NCBI RefSeq assembly: GCF_000002425.4 | Contig: NC_037273.1 | Location: 6,899,506-6,963,505, forward strand | Direction: 5' to 3' | DNA: 64,000 bases | Origin: Physcomitrium patens | Lineage: Eukaryota > Streptophyta > Bryopsida > Funariales > Funariaceae | Shown: piece after piece, positions 32,832 through 48,020 of the stretch | Layout: every line of letters begins with the position of its first letter | Numbering within the stretch: position 1 is the stretch's first letter | Position numbers and translations under genes: made by a program | Notes under the pieces: generated by a model | The model's input: only the letters and a program-made list of their open reading frames with translations | What the model was told of the DNA's origin: nothing | Databases searched by the model: none

Positions 32832-34192
32832 TTTTTGAATTAGAATTTTTATTTGCACATGATTACTAATGGAATTTTTTTAAAACTCAAATTATAAATA
32901 TTAATATCTAAATTTGAGTTTTTTAACAAATCATTATTTTTTTAGCTATTTTATGTCATAAAATTATTTTTACACCTTCAATATATGTTTGATAAAAAGA
33001 AATTCATATTTCATTATAATGAAATTAGGATTTATTCAATAAATGCACCAAAAGAGATAATTCTAGGATGTATTGTACATTTGACAAGATTATATTGTTT
33101 GTTGGACCATTCTCTTATTGAGAATGTACAGATTTGATGTTGTTTAATACACTTCTTTCCTTCTTTTAAAATTTTTATAGTGTTTTTTTATTGTCTAGAT
33201 CTTGATTTTGTATAAACACAAAGAAATCATATTATTCTGAAAAAAATTAAATTCCAAGCCAACAAAAAAATATAATATCAATGTGGAAGTTGATAATTTT
33301 ATACTTTTTAAAAGTTTTTGGATGCTGTCCAAAATGATCCTTTACATGCTGATAATTATAGTGATGAAGATATAATAATTGTTTAAATGCAGATTGTTAA
33401 GATAATTTTGATACATGTTGTATCCTAATCAAATTTTAAATTTCTGTATATATCCAAATTTTATTTATGTATGTGTGTATATTTTTACATATGTTAAGTT
33501 TTTGTTATAATGTGAATAATAAAGTATGCTAATTGTATTGAATGTAACAAAAAAACAAAAAAAGATAATAAACATATATTGTTGAGATTATGAGATAATT
33601 ATATCAATTCATGTATTTTTTTATTATTGATTATAATAAAAATACTAAAAAATTAATAGTATTGTTCTATGAAGTTCAAAAGTAGAAATTTTGTATTGTG
33701 CTTTAATAAGTAGTTTTCTTTATTCCATCAAATCTTGAATGAATGTTTTCTTGTATTTACATTTTTTTGCCAAATATAATCATATTTCAAAAAATTTAAA
33801 TTAAAATACTATTCCAAAATAATTTTCTAGAAAAGCATTGTCTTTTTATTTTTTTTGGTTTTTATAATATAGAATATTATTGCTTCTATTCATCCTAATG
33901 TATTATAAGGGTATATTCACATATATGTTTAATTTAAATTTTAATAATTCTAATATACATGCTTGTGCTTCTTTCTTTTTTTCTTTCTTTTTTAAATTTC
34001 TTGCATGATCAAATCAAAAGCTACTTTAGTTTATCAAAATACAAATGTTTGTTTTTGATAGAATTAAAATGAAAAGTCTCAGATTGCAATTCTATTGATG
34101 CAGTTGTATTCACAACAAAGTTTCTTTATTAAGTTCAATCTTTGAATAATTTTATAACCTTATTTGATATTTTTATTATGATTTTATTTGTG

Positions 34193-34262
<70 letters not shown>

Positions 34263-37200
34263 AATATATATGACCATAACATACATCCCAAGTTATTTAT
34301 TGTAGAAAATGTTTAAAATATATTTAAAAATGAATATTTGGATTTTTTTTTTAAAAAAAAAAAAAAAACACTTTGTCCGCAAGAATTTTTATAATTTTTT
34401 ATTTACCTATAATGTTTCATTGCAATCTATGGTTAAATATTAATGAATAAAATAATACATGCTTAATGACATGTAATCATGAGAACAGAATATAGTGATA
34501 ATAATGGAAAAGAAAAAAAAGAAAAAAACAAAGTTATAATATGCTTCACCACCTAAAAGCCAACATATGTTATAGATGCACAACATATTTTCTTTTAAGC
34601 ACTTTAGGATACAATTCACTTTGATTCTAAGACCCAACTACTACTTTGTCATGGAGACTTGTTGCAAACTTGAGAAAGCTCTCTGCTACTATTAACATGC
34701 TTGAAAGCAACTCATATTATAACTTTGTTTTTTTCTTTGGCCAACATGCATCTCTCCCAAACCCTAAAATCCCCCCCCCCCAACACACACACACAATTTT
34801 GTGGAACATCAACATGGCATGATCCAGTAACCAAATTCACAACTTTCAATGATAAAAAGTAAAGAACTTTGTTGAAATGTATTTCTTGTACAAATTATTC
34901 CATTTTATTATTGGTATTATAATGTTGTACTGACTTTCTAAACAGTTGAGAAGCTTGCAAAGTCTTTGCATATGTTGTTGGCTTCTACCATCGCTCAATG
35001 CTTGTCCCTCACTGTTAAGCAATCTCTGTGTATAAATGCACCTTTTTATCCATTGGTTGCCACAACATCAAAACACATCAACTAATTTGATTAATTATCA
35101 TGGCCATAGGTCCCTTGACGTTTTAAAATTATGTTTCTGATATAACACTTTGTGGAACTTCTAAAGTTAAAAAAAGCATGTGAATGTCCATTCTTTTCTG
35201 AATAGGTGCATAATTTGACCTTGAGAAGGTTGCTTGGATTGACTTTTCTCATCATAAAAAACAACATTGAAGGGTTGTCTTGACTTCATTCAAATGTTTC
35301 CCAGTCAAGTTGTACAACACAAAACAAATATATTATTATATGTTTTCTTCTTTGATGTATATTGCTTGTTGTGTTGGTTCGAGAATTCACTTGGTGATTG
35401 TGAACACCCCTTAGTACAAGTTTTTGGGTGTTTTTCTGTGATTGTTAGAATTCAAGTTGAAGAGCTTCAACTTCAACATGGAACTCCCAACAATGTGTTT
35501 GATCCAACTAAATTTAGGATTTATGGTATATATATTTATATATATATATATATATATATATAAGCTTAATATCCAAAATATATATATATATATATATATA
35601 TATTTCTTGTTTTTATTGATGGGCATCTTTTCATTGAACATGTATATAACTTCATTTGAGTATTTTATGAAATAGAAAAATTTAGTTAGTTCCAATGATA
35701 TTCACCTTTGTAGACATGTTCAACTGGTGGTGCTAAATTAGAAAAAGGTAAACATTTATGCATTATTTTAAAGGGTTTTTATATGAATTGTGGTAGAAAG
35801 TAAGCTCCTTAATATGCTTTGATTTCAACATTTTGATTCCTGCAATCTAATATTGCCTAAAAAGGTATTCAAAGTACTTTCCATTTGTGGGGGTTTGGTG
35901 TTGGCAACCAAGGAGGAATTGATAGACAAGTTATTTGTAAATGGAAACTGTTCAGCATTTATTTCTGCAATCGATACTTGATTTGCTCGTGGAAAGAGAA
36001 AAAAGAAAACAAAAACACTGAAAACTCAATGGAATTCCAAATATTACATTGTTCCTAAATTTTTCAGCTTGTTTATTTTCATATTAATCCGGAACAAAAT
36101 TGCAAATAATTTCCTGATCTTTTTCACGTCCACATTAGCAGCTAAGTGTTGAATCATAAAATCAATGAAACCATCCTGCAAAACAATACCACAAGTCTAC
36201 AACCAAGTCTGATTTTATCCAATCAGGCTAGCATTAATTGCGTGGATACATGTTTTCTATTTTTAACATTACAGTTACAATAGTTTTCTAAAATCATAAA
36301 ACAATGCAAACCTTTATATATATATACGTGTATTGCAAAATATGTCTTCTATATTCTCTTTCAAATTAAGAACAGTCATCACTTAATTTAGCAACACTGT
36401 TGAAATCTGGGATGATTGTTATAATACAAAGATGAAGTGCATCCCAACAAAATAAACAACAAATGTCATAAAAAACCCTCTCCTCTTTATACAGTAATCT
36501 CAATAGTGAAGACCCCAAAACCATAAAAATTATTTGAGTTTCTTGTTACTAACCTTGATTTGTGCTCATGTTTTAAAAATAGTTTCCTCAGAACTGCAGT
36601 CATCACTCATTCTCAAATTCAAAGGTTGTCAAGTCACAAGAATACATTCCAGAACCAAATATATTACCACTGTTGATTACATACCCACACACACAACAAA
36701 TGAATATATTGGTGGGTCAAATGGAGAAAAGAAATGTGGTCCCTGTCTATGCAATTTGGCCTCACTCTATACCCCACAAATTTCAAAGCATGGAGGATAG
36801 CGTGGACTGGTAACCACGGACAGATGAATGAGAAACAGTTCCCAACAGAAAAAATGACGGATGAGGAATTAGGATAACAACAACAACAACAACAAAAAAT
36901 AAAATAAAAAAAGAAGAAGCACCCAGTGAGTGTGCAAAGGCGAGGAGTTCAAGGCAAGCAAACGGTGAAAGATATACACACAAATAGAATAATATAAAAA
37001 TAAACTCTCTGACGCAGACCCTCTTCACAAGGGAACGGTGCTGACTCACTCATACAAAACCCCCCCACACAAAACACAACACAACACCTCACTCACCCGC
37101 ACTATTTTATAAATAGTAGTACTAGTATTACTGGTAGTAGTATAGTCCCCCCGAGGGCGCGGCACCAAAAACCGGGTCACGGTATTATGCTCTCCTTTTC

Positions 37201-37505
37201 TACCCCCTTCCCGACAACACCGGCGGCCGCCGTTTGGATCTCGGGCCGGGTGCAGCAAGCGCCAAGCGAGGAGAATGGAGCTCCCATCCAGGCCCGGCCC
37301 GGCCCGGCCGGAGGGGTGGGCACGTCGTTGCAGCGTCGTGTGCACCGAGGTGGCTTTGGCCTCTAAAGAAGGGGGAGGACTGGAACGTAGTTGAGCCCAT
37401 TAATCCTGATTTTGCTTCGCTTCTTCACTCCCATCTCTTGCTATTCTCCTCGATTCTCTCTCGACTTCCTTTCTCTGTTTACCCAATTTGTCCAAATTTG
37501 CAGCG
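32832..37505. other. AT-rich intergenic DNA, then a GC-rich malate dehydrogenase promoter and leader
   Basis: Most of it (to about 36780) is AT-rich with simple repeats: mixed TA/TG near 34197-34268, poly-A near 34353-34368, a C run then CA near 34771-34795, and TA tracts near 35527-35602. No gene was recognised. About 37130-37370 is abruptly G+C-rich, with four GGCCC-type units near 37282-37306, and is probably the promoter or leader of the malate dehydrogenase gene. A TATTTTATAAATA box-like sequence is at about 37103-37115. Confidence 0.6.
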
Positions 37506-40859
<3,354 letters not shown>

Positions 40860-43193
40860 AACTGAGACGCCCACTCATGTTTAGGCTCGTGTTAATTAGC
40901 TGCAACCCCCTCTCCCAGGTTGCCTAACTTAGTGCACCATATTTTGGTGATGACAATTTTCATGAACAGTATAAATGAGTAAAGTTTATACTTAAAAAGA
41001 TTTGCATGGGGTTGATTCATTGCTCACACAACACTTCTGTTGGCGCTGAGGATAATTATATTAACAAATGTCTTGTGTCATGACATGACAATCAAATTAT
41101 TAAGCCAAAGTACATAATGACTTGCAATTTTTAAGAATAAAACAAGATTCAATATAAGAATTAACAAAACTAAAAGATTTTTTGGCCTTGTCTTGCATGC
41201 TGTTTAAGCTCAGAAACTTTCAAAGTTTAGAAATTTTATGTCTTGATAGTTACGTAACAAGAAAAAAAAAAAAAAAAAAAAAAAAAAATCAAATAAAAAG
41301 TTCTAAAGATGATTTGTTAGCTTAACTCTTTAATGATTTTCCTAAAAGATATGTTAGTAAAAATAATTGTAACTAGACAAGTAAAAAAAGTTTTTTCACA
41401 AATTTTTCAGCCAAAATAACTTTACTATTCAAATGGCTTGAAAAAATGTAGAAAATTACAGGATGATCTAGAATTATATATTCAAGACACACCTGACTTT
41501 GACTAAATTAATTAGCAATGTTAAAAATTTTATAACCTATATTGGGTTTGCTAGTATTAAGTAAAAATTAGAGTGTTAAAATTTTACTCAAATAGCATGC
41601 AAAAACTTTGCAATTAGTAATATTTGTTTAAAATCTTATTCTCATATTAACAAGGTTTAGGTTTGGTGTATATAAAAATGACTTCTTTTGTAATTCCAAT
41701 AAAAATACATATTTTTTATATTTTATGGGTTTCAAATTGAGTCATGTTAATCTAATTGTTTTGCAAAAATAAATTAATATTAAAAATATCATATTCAAAT
41801 TTTGAAGTGTTAATAATTTACGGAGATTCAATTATCATTCATATTATTCCAAAAAATACTTTTAATATTAAAATTTTCAATGTAAATAAGTTGGCACTAC
41901 ACATATTTGTTTCTTAATATAATTTAATTTGTGGTGTCCACCTATTGGGGACATATTATGCAAATAAAACCAATTGATTTTTAATGTATCTACTAATTTT
42001 AAAGTGTATTTTCTTTGAGATGTTTTGGAACCAAGAATAAAATAAAATAAAATAAACGATAATTAATTTCTTTTATTTTTCTGTTTTTTACATAAGTTTC
42101 ATATCAAGTACACAACTAGTTACCAGGTCTGATTTAATTTTAGTTGATTTTAAAAAAAAATCTTTATACAAATCTACCATTAAAAGCCATACCATTTTAA
42201 AATTTCAATAGTATTTTTTACCTTTTAAGATTTAAAAATCTAAATGTCATATTTATTTAAACTAATTTATCAGAATGAAGAATATAATGGCACTTCTAGT
42301 TTCAATATTTGAAGAGCATAAATCCAAAAACATTCATTTTAGTGTTGATTATGAAAATATTGTAAATGGTATTATTTTGGTGGGTAGCATTTTTGAAATC
42401 CTTGATGCAGTCAGTCATATTAAATTTTATTGCAGGATTTCAAATTTGATTAAAATATAAACTCAATTCAATTCTTAAAATTTTAAATTATGATATTTTC
42501 AGTATTATTTTAAAAAAATCCTAAACCACGTATTGTAATCATTTTCAAAAAAACTTATTATCAATATTAAAGTTCAATTCCATGTTTTTGTAGATAAATT
42601 TTATTTTCTTCATTAATTGCAACAATGCTATGAACATTAAAAATAATAATTATTATTATAATCCATTCTAGAATCAATATCTTATGACAAAAATATTGAA
42701 TACCTTTGATTCAAAACTGAAAAACAATAATAATTTTGTATCCTCAAACAAGCATTCCATGGCCTCCTCTTCATTTTGATATTGTTTGTTTGTTCGATTT
42801 TTTTTTTAATTTATTTTTTTATTTATTTTTCTTGTTTTACCACTTTAATAAGATTTGTGAACCTGTAACGAACTAGGACATGTGCTAAGTAAAGTAATAA
42901 TAAAAAAATAAAAAATCTGTAACATAAAATAAAATACAGCATTTGTCTTTGTAAGAAAAGATTTTTTTATATTTCTTGTGTCTTTACCTGAATTATAGTG
43001 TATCAATAAGCAAGTCCTAAGTTGGATGGATAATCTTCAATTCGCTGGTAAGTAACATCCTTTTTTTATTATAAATATTTTATTACAAGAATTCTTTGTT
43101 AGAAAAAGTATGCCGAGAAAATCATTATTTTTGAAACTTGTTCTATTTAATTTGTAGATGACTACATACTATGTTATCTATGCACAGAAGCTT
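40860..43193. other. AT-rich intergenic region between MDH and the MEX1-like locus
   Basis: The first 130 bases or so should be the MDH 3' UTR. The rest is very AT-rich, with a poly-A of about 27 bases near 41261-41288 and no conserved exon, RNA gene or element end that I can see. Confidence 0.6.
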
Positions 43194-43351
43194 CTTTCTC
43201 CAAAATCTGCCAACGGCAACAAGTATGCGCTTCGATTTCGACTTCGTCAGCTGACTAGAACTTTTAGCTGTTTTCTTTACGTGATTCGTGTGATTGCTTT
43301 CCTTATGCTTGCCACGGATTCGTGCATTCTTAAGCAACCAGAGATTGTGCA
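43194..43351 (-). repeat. Inverted duplicate of part of the MEX1-like first exon (left arm)
   Basis: The reverse complement of this segment matches 44394-44539 almost base for base. I see about two substitutions, plus a 12 to 13-base insertion near 43321-43335. On the minus strand it keeps the same peptide as the exon (GKHKESNHTNHVKKTAKSS and onward). The arms are about 1 kb apart, so a transcript crossing both could fold into a hairpin of about 145 bp. Confidence 0.93.
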
Positions 43352-44125
43352 TTAAGAATCTTAGCACATTTGGATGGTTCTACAATTTTCATATTTTTGT
43401 ACAAAATTCAAGTCAATTGGGATAACTCCCATCGACAAAACCAGTAACAGATACGACAAATGAATGATAAATCACTCCCAAGATGAACTATGTTCGTTCG
43501 TTACCCCTGTTTCATCGCTAGAACGTTACGCCACTGGGCTGATCGCAGACTTCGGGAGGATTACGCTGTCGGTACGACCTTCGTCGACAAGAGAGCGAGC
43601 AAAGGATCGCGATTCACGAGGATCAGCGAAGTGGGTTCTGTGCAAATGCATGGTTGCCCACTTGAAGGTCCTCCACATTTGGGTCTTGCAGACAATCACT
43701 TTAGCCCGCGGTGGTCGACTTATGGCCCCGTATCTAGACAGAATCCCGTGTCGGTATGGCCTTCATAGTGGCCTGCGGCAGAAGTACTGGTTGCACATTT
43801 AACGTTGTCAATGCATTTACTGGTGAGCGACATTGAAGAAGATTCATGGGTAGTTTCTTCTGTGCATAGATATCGAGTTGGAGGGTTTTGATAGGGATTA
43901 CGCAGAGTTGGTGCTTTTGGGGGTGAAGCTGTCAAAATAGTCCAGCTCGTGGGAGCCGGTGTTTGGTTTAGGAGTGCGTTTTGTTGTGATGGAGATTTGG
44001 GTGTGGGGATTTGAGGAATCGTGTTAGCACGTGAGGACGTTGGGGCACATTTGATGCACTCCGTGGATGCAGCGGCTACGGCTGTTCGCTTTCGGATTTG
44101 AATTCTGGAGAGGCAATTTCTCGCC

Positions 44126-46022
44126 ATGTCGTCTGAGGGTAGGTTTCAGATTGATATCACTGCGAAGTCGAAGGCATTGAGTCTCCAAGTACGATTCATA
44201 GCAGCCTTTTGGACCTCTCCTGTGTCCCATGCGCGCCGCGTTACTGGGTCCATCAATGCACGTGTTTTCAGCTTGATTTTGCATGTGAGCCTAACCCTGT
44301 TGCAAGTTTTGGGCGTATCTAGCTCTATTGCCTCTGATCCTACCCTTACCCGACGTCAGAGTTCGAAGGTTCGCTACTCACTGCAGGTTCGGTTGCGCAA
44401 TCTCTGGTTTCGAATCCGTGGCAAGCATAAGGAAAGCAATCACACGAATCACGTAAAGAAAACAGCTAAAAGTTCTAGTCAGCTGACGAAGTCGAAATCG
44501 AAGCGCATACTTGTTGCTGTTGGCAGATTTTGGAGAAAGAACAAGAGCTTCGAGAAGAAGACTGGGTCTCAGGTACGTAGTTTTATCTTTGACAACCGAG
44601 TCGAAGTAGATGCTACCAATGTTCAAGAACACGCAATCTCCTCAAGTCCTCCCCCTGCACTCGCAATGCAACATACGTGCCATGAGTACATATTTAACCT
44701 GTAAATCCTTCAGTATCAGATTCAGGAACTCCCACTCGTCTCAGCGATGGAGCCATATGAGGTTTTCGGAGATAGGTCATTTTGGTTGCATACGTTTTCC
44801 TGGGCTGAATTATTGTTTGTGGTTCTGGTTTTACAACGCCTTAAATGATTTAACTTGCTACAGAAAGCCGTTGTGAATCATGGAGATATGACTCAGTCTC
44901 AGGAAGCTTTAGGAAGAGATACAGTAGCCATGGCTTTGAATGGCGTTGGTGTGGTGTCCACTCTGATAACACTTGTTCAATTGGCTGTTACCCGAGGGCT
45001 CCCCGTGTTAATCACTGGCGTGACGGGGCTAGCAGTTGTGAGCAGACTCGTCTTTTTGAATCGTTGTTCTACAATAAGCCCGCAGTTTTCCAAGTTATGG
45101 AAGGAAGCCATGCAGATCGGTGGCTTTTCTCTGATGCCTCAGGTGATTCCACATCTTTCAAAACCTCCTTCGTCTGAATGCTGATGATCGCGCTGTGTGC
45201 TCACATACTCACTGATCAGCCCGTGCAAGTAATTTGGAATGACAATTGTGTTCTGTGAAATGGTCATTTGCAGGCAATGCAGGCAATATTTCGTCCTTAC
45301 TTATCAGACTTCGGTTTCATCCCCAACGGAACCTACACGGGCACTTTTGCCTTGATTATGATACTTCTGGTATAACTTTGAACCCACCTCCAGCTGAAAA
45401 CCCATCTGCTTGGTATGAACTAAGAAACTTAAATTGGAGTCCAGATGCGGTAGGAGTAAATTGTAGAGGGTGAAGCTCGTGTCATTCATACAAAACACTT
45501 CATTCTAGAGTGTACACCATCATCCTGTGTGGTGAGCTAGAAGTGTGTTCTTGGTTGCTAAAGGAGTGCGAGGGTTTCTATGAATATGCATCATTAGGAA
45601 GCATTCTATTAGAACATGGTTGCAAACAACACGAAGGTCTTCATCAACCTCTGCAGAACATGATTCTTAGGTTGTGCTGCACATACTTCCTCTTATCTCA
45701 GGCAAGATATCGAAGGCTACCCACCAAAGCCACTCGGTTCTTTGAAGTCTTATCAGCAGGAGTCCCTGCTGTTCTTGTCCTATGGGCTCCCATTGTACAA
45801 CTGGTACGACTCTCCTCTTACAAGTATGTTCGAACGTCGATAGAGAGCAAAGAGCACGTTATTGACTAGCTTTTGTACACTAACATTGGAAATTTGCAGT
45901 GGACAAGCTGCTGGAGCCCTGCCAATGCCGATTTAGTGCAAATATGCACAGGACTGCTGGCAATTCTGAGCAATTGTGCTAGTTTGCCCTTGACCCAGTC
46001 TAAACATCAAACTCTGTGGTAA
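44126..46022 (+). CDS. Divergent, truncated MEX1-family (maltose exporter-like) membrane protein
   Basis: Five exons are proposed: 44126-44572, 44864-45142, 45274-45369, 45702-45803 and 45900-46022. They give 348 residues ending in TAA if no further intron is spliced. Exons 2-5 resemble the middle and later part of MEX1, the chloroplast envelope maltose exporter. Shared landmarks are GVVSTLITLVQLA, LWKEAMQIGGFSLMPQ, a FRPYLSDFGFIPNGTYTG block, ARYRRLPTKATRFFEVLSAG and LWAPIVQLWT. These blocks are hydrophobic and probably membrane-spanning. The conserved MEX1 start with its first membrane segments and PQ-like motif is not visible. Exon 1 is instead a basic 149-residue stretch with no known relatives to me. 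The C-terminal quarter is also missing or decayed (see 46595-46654). It may be a paralog fragment, a fast-evolving gene or a pseudogene. Family call moderate to good; function doubtful. Confidence 0.55.
44394..44539 (+). repeat. Right arm of the inverted duplication, inside MEX1-like exon 1
   Basis: Partner of 43194-43351 in inverted orientation, inside the basic region of the proposed first exon. Near-identity next to otherwise unrelated flanks suggests a recent duplication or ongoing gene conversion. Confidence 0.93.
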
Positions 46023-46594
46023 GCATTGGAATCTCCGGATGCAGTGATAGTATTCCACATTCTCAAGTTTGTTGTGGTAAGCTCTGATATGTGTAAACCT
46101 TTCTATATAAGGGGAGCAAACATGTTCTTGAGATCCTGAGGACAACAGCTGTTCGATTTGTTGCGATGTGCATTTACCAGGACATTCTAAAACCAATAGC
46201 CTGGTGGCATTTATGCAACACGACAACTAGAAACCATCAAAGATTAGCCAGAGAGTTTGGACACACTGGCTCAGTAATGTCGTGGTAAGATGAAGCTCAA
46301 GACTTTGACATCAAAATAAATTTTGGCTCAGTATTTCTTTGATTTATAAATGCCAAGTCAGGACTGACTTTAGAGTGTTGTGATGGTGGATTGCTGTACA
46401 GAAAGCAATGTGGAGTGCGACTTCGGAATGAACCATTGGGTTCAATGACTAAATTGCGCAAAGTAGTAGGCTCTGGGTACTGCTCATCACAGTGCAGTTC
46501 TATCCAAATGGGAGTTTGAGAAAGCCATGTTTCTGCTTTTACTAGACATGCTTGGTCTGTCGATGTCATGGTGGTTGCCACAAATTGGTTACAG

Positions 46595-46654
46595 GGAGCA
46601 CCGTGCACCACATTTATTGTACAAGCAACGCTAACAGCTACAGAATACTTCAAG
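46595..46654 (+). pseudogene. Possible remnant of a MEX1 C-terminal exon
   Basis: Bounded by TTACAG and GTGATG, this 60-base stretch reads GAPCTTFIVQATLTATEYFK. It weakly resembles the CTSQSFFVAATIGL segment near the end of Arabidopsis MEX1. It lies downstream of the TAA at 46020-46022, in the right order and strand. The similarity is short, so it may be chance. Confidence 0.3.
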
Positions 46655-48020
46655 GTGATGTGTGATATGTCCAATCTATGTTTGAAACATATATTGTCAC
46701 ACTAAATAATCTTTCTCCGTTCATTCTTATGTGGAGTTAAATTTTTTCATATGTTGGTTGGAAGTTGAGTTCGTATTTTGAGGGTTTGTATTGTTGGAAA
46801 GCTTGAAGGAAATAATTTCAAGATGGACAAAAGAACGATACAACCATTTACATGTTAGCATCCCTAGCATAATGAATTGATCTTTATTTCTATTTTCATC
46901 TCAGATTTTGGAGTGGTGAATAAGTACTTCTTTATTAAAGACTTTTTTGAAAAAATAAAAAAGAAGACATTCTTAGTGTTCTTGTGGCTTCTGTCTATCA
47001 ATAATTCTATTTTATACACATACATGATATGTGTTATACTTCTTGCAGATCGTATGAACAAGCCAATAAATGGAGGAAAAACATAAAAAATACACGTGTA
47101 TAACTATTCCACAAAGATTATAAAACAACAACTATTCCTTCATAAATCTTATTTTTTATAATAATATGTTGGAACAAATTGGAACTATCAAATTGGACGT
47201 TCTTTACGGAATGTAATGAAGTACTTTGTTTTCTCCCTCCTCAAGTCAGAAATGGTAAACATTAAATCTATCTATTTAACAATTTTCCGTTCACTTTTAT
47301 AAGATGGTGATGTAACACATGGGAAATCCCCTGTACGTTATAATTTTGACTGCCCTGCTAAAAATATATCATGCAACTACAGTGGAGGGTTAAAGCATCA
47401 CAGATGCATTCTAAGGAACTACATAGTGCAAGTTCAGTTGAATAGAAATAAATGAAGTGTCTATAAAACAATTTAGTCAGAAGCAGCAAGATTCAATGGA
47501 TAGTTCTGAACACATCGGACCTCGCATTTGAGGTATCACAAAACATGCCAAAACATCAAAATTTTACTCAAAATTATTTCTTATCTCAGGTTTATTTTCA
47601 AAAACAAAAACAAGATGACCAATACATGCTTCAACTGCACCATATTTTACCTTACAAATGTCACAAGCAACGCCGTAATGAAAAGACTATTACTCAGATC
47701 TCGGAATCAGACTACGCTTTATTAGAGATACATCCCGCAAATAATGTTCAAACAATATAAAAGTACCCTTGTCTGTCCGCAACGACAACTAGCTATCAAA
47801 AAATGACTAATGACAGAGCCAACTTCGCCAATACGAAATTAAATATAACAGATCTGAATAAGTGCAGAGTTGTTTCTTGAATTCTAGTCCATGTTAATTC
47901 CTTTTGAATAAAGACACAATCACACTGGTGTAGACCTTCCCTCCACATTACATCCGACTCCATCCATATATGTCTAAGCAAGGGTTTAGGGTTTAAGGTA
48001 GAATCCAATAAGAAGCCCTT
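46655..48020. other. AT-rich intergenic region, ending in the aminotransferase 3' UTR
   Basis: AT-rich with no recognised gene. About 47760-48020 is likely the 3' UTR of the minus-strand aminotransferase gene. Confidence 0.6.

Noticed and set aside
44400-44416. GGTTTCGAATCC, resembling a tRNA B box
   Set aside because: No matching T stem, A box or acceptor stem could be formed around it.
46297-46674. 125-codon minus-strand frame downstream of the MEX1-like gene
   Set aside because: No recognisable family, no splice or start context, and the plus strand holds a better (still weak) MEX1 match.
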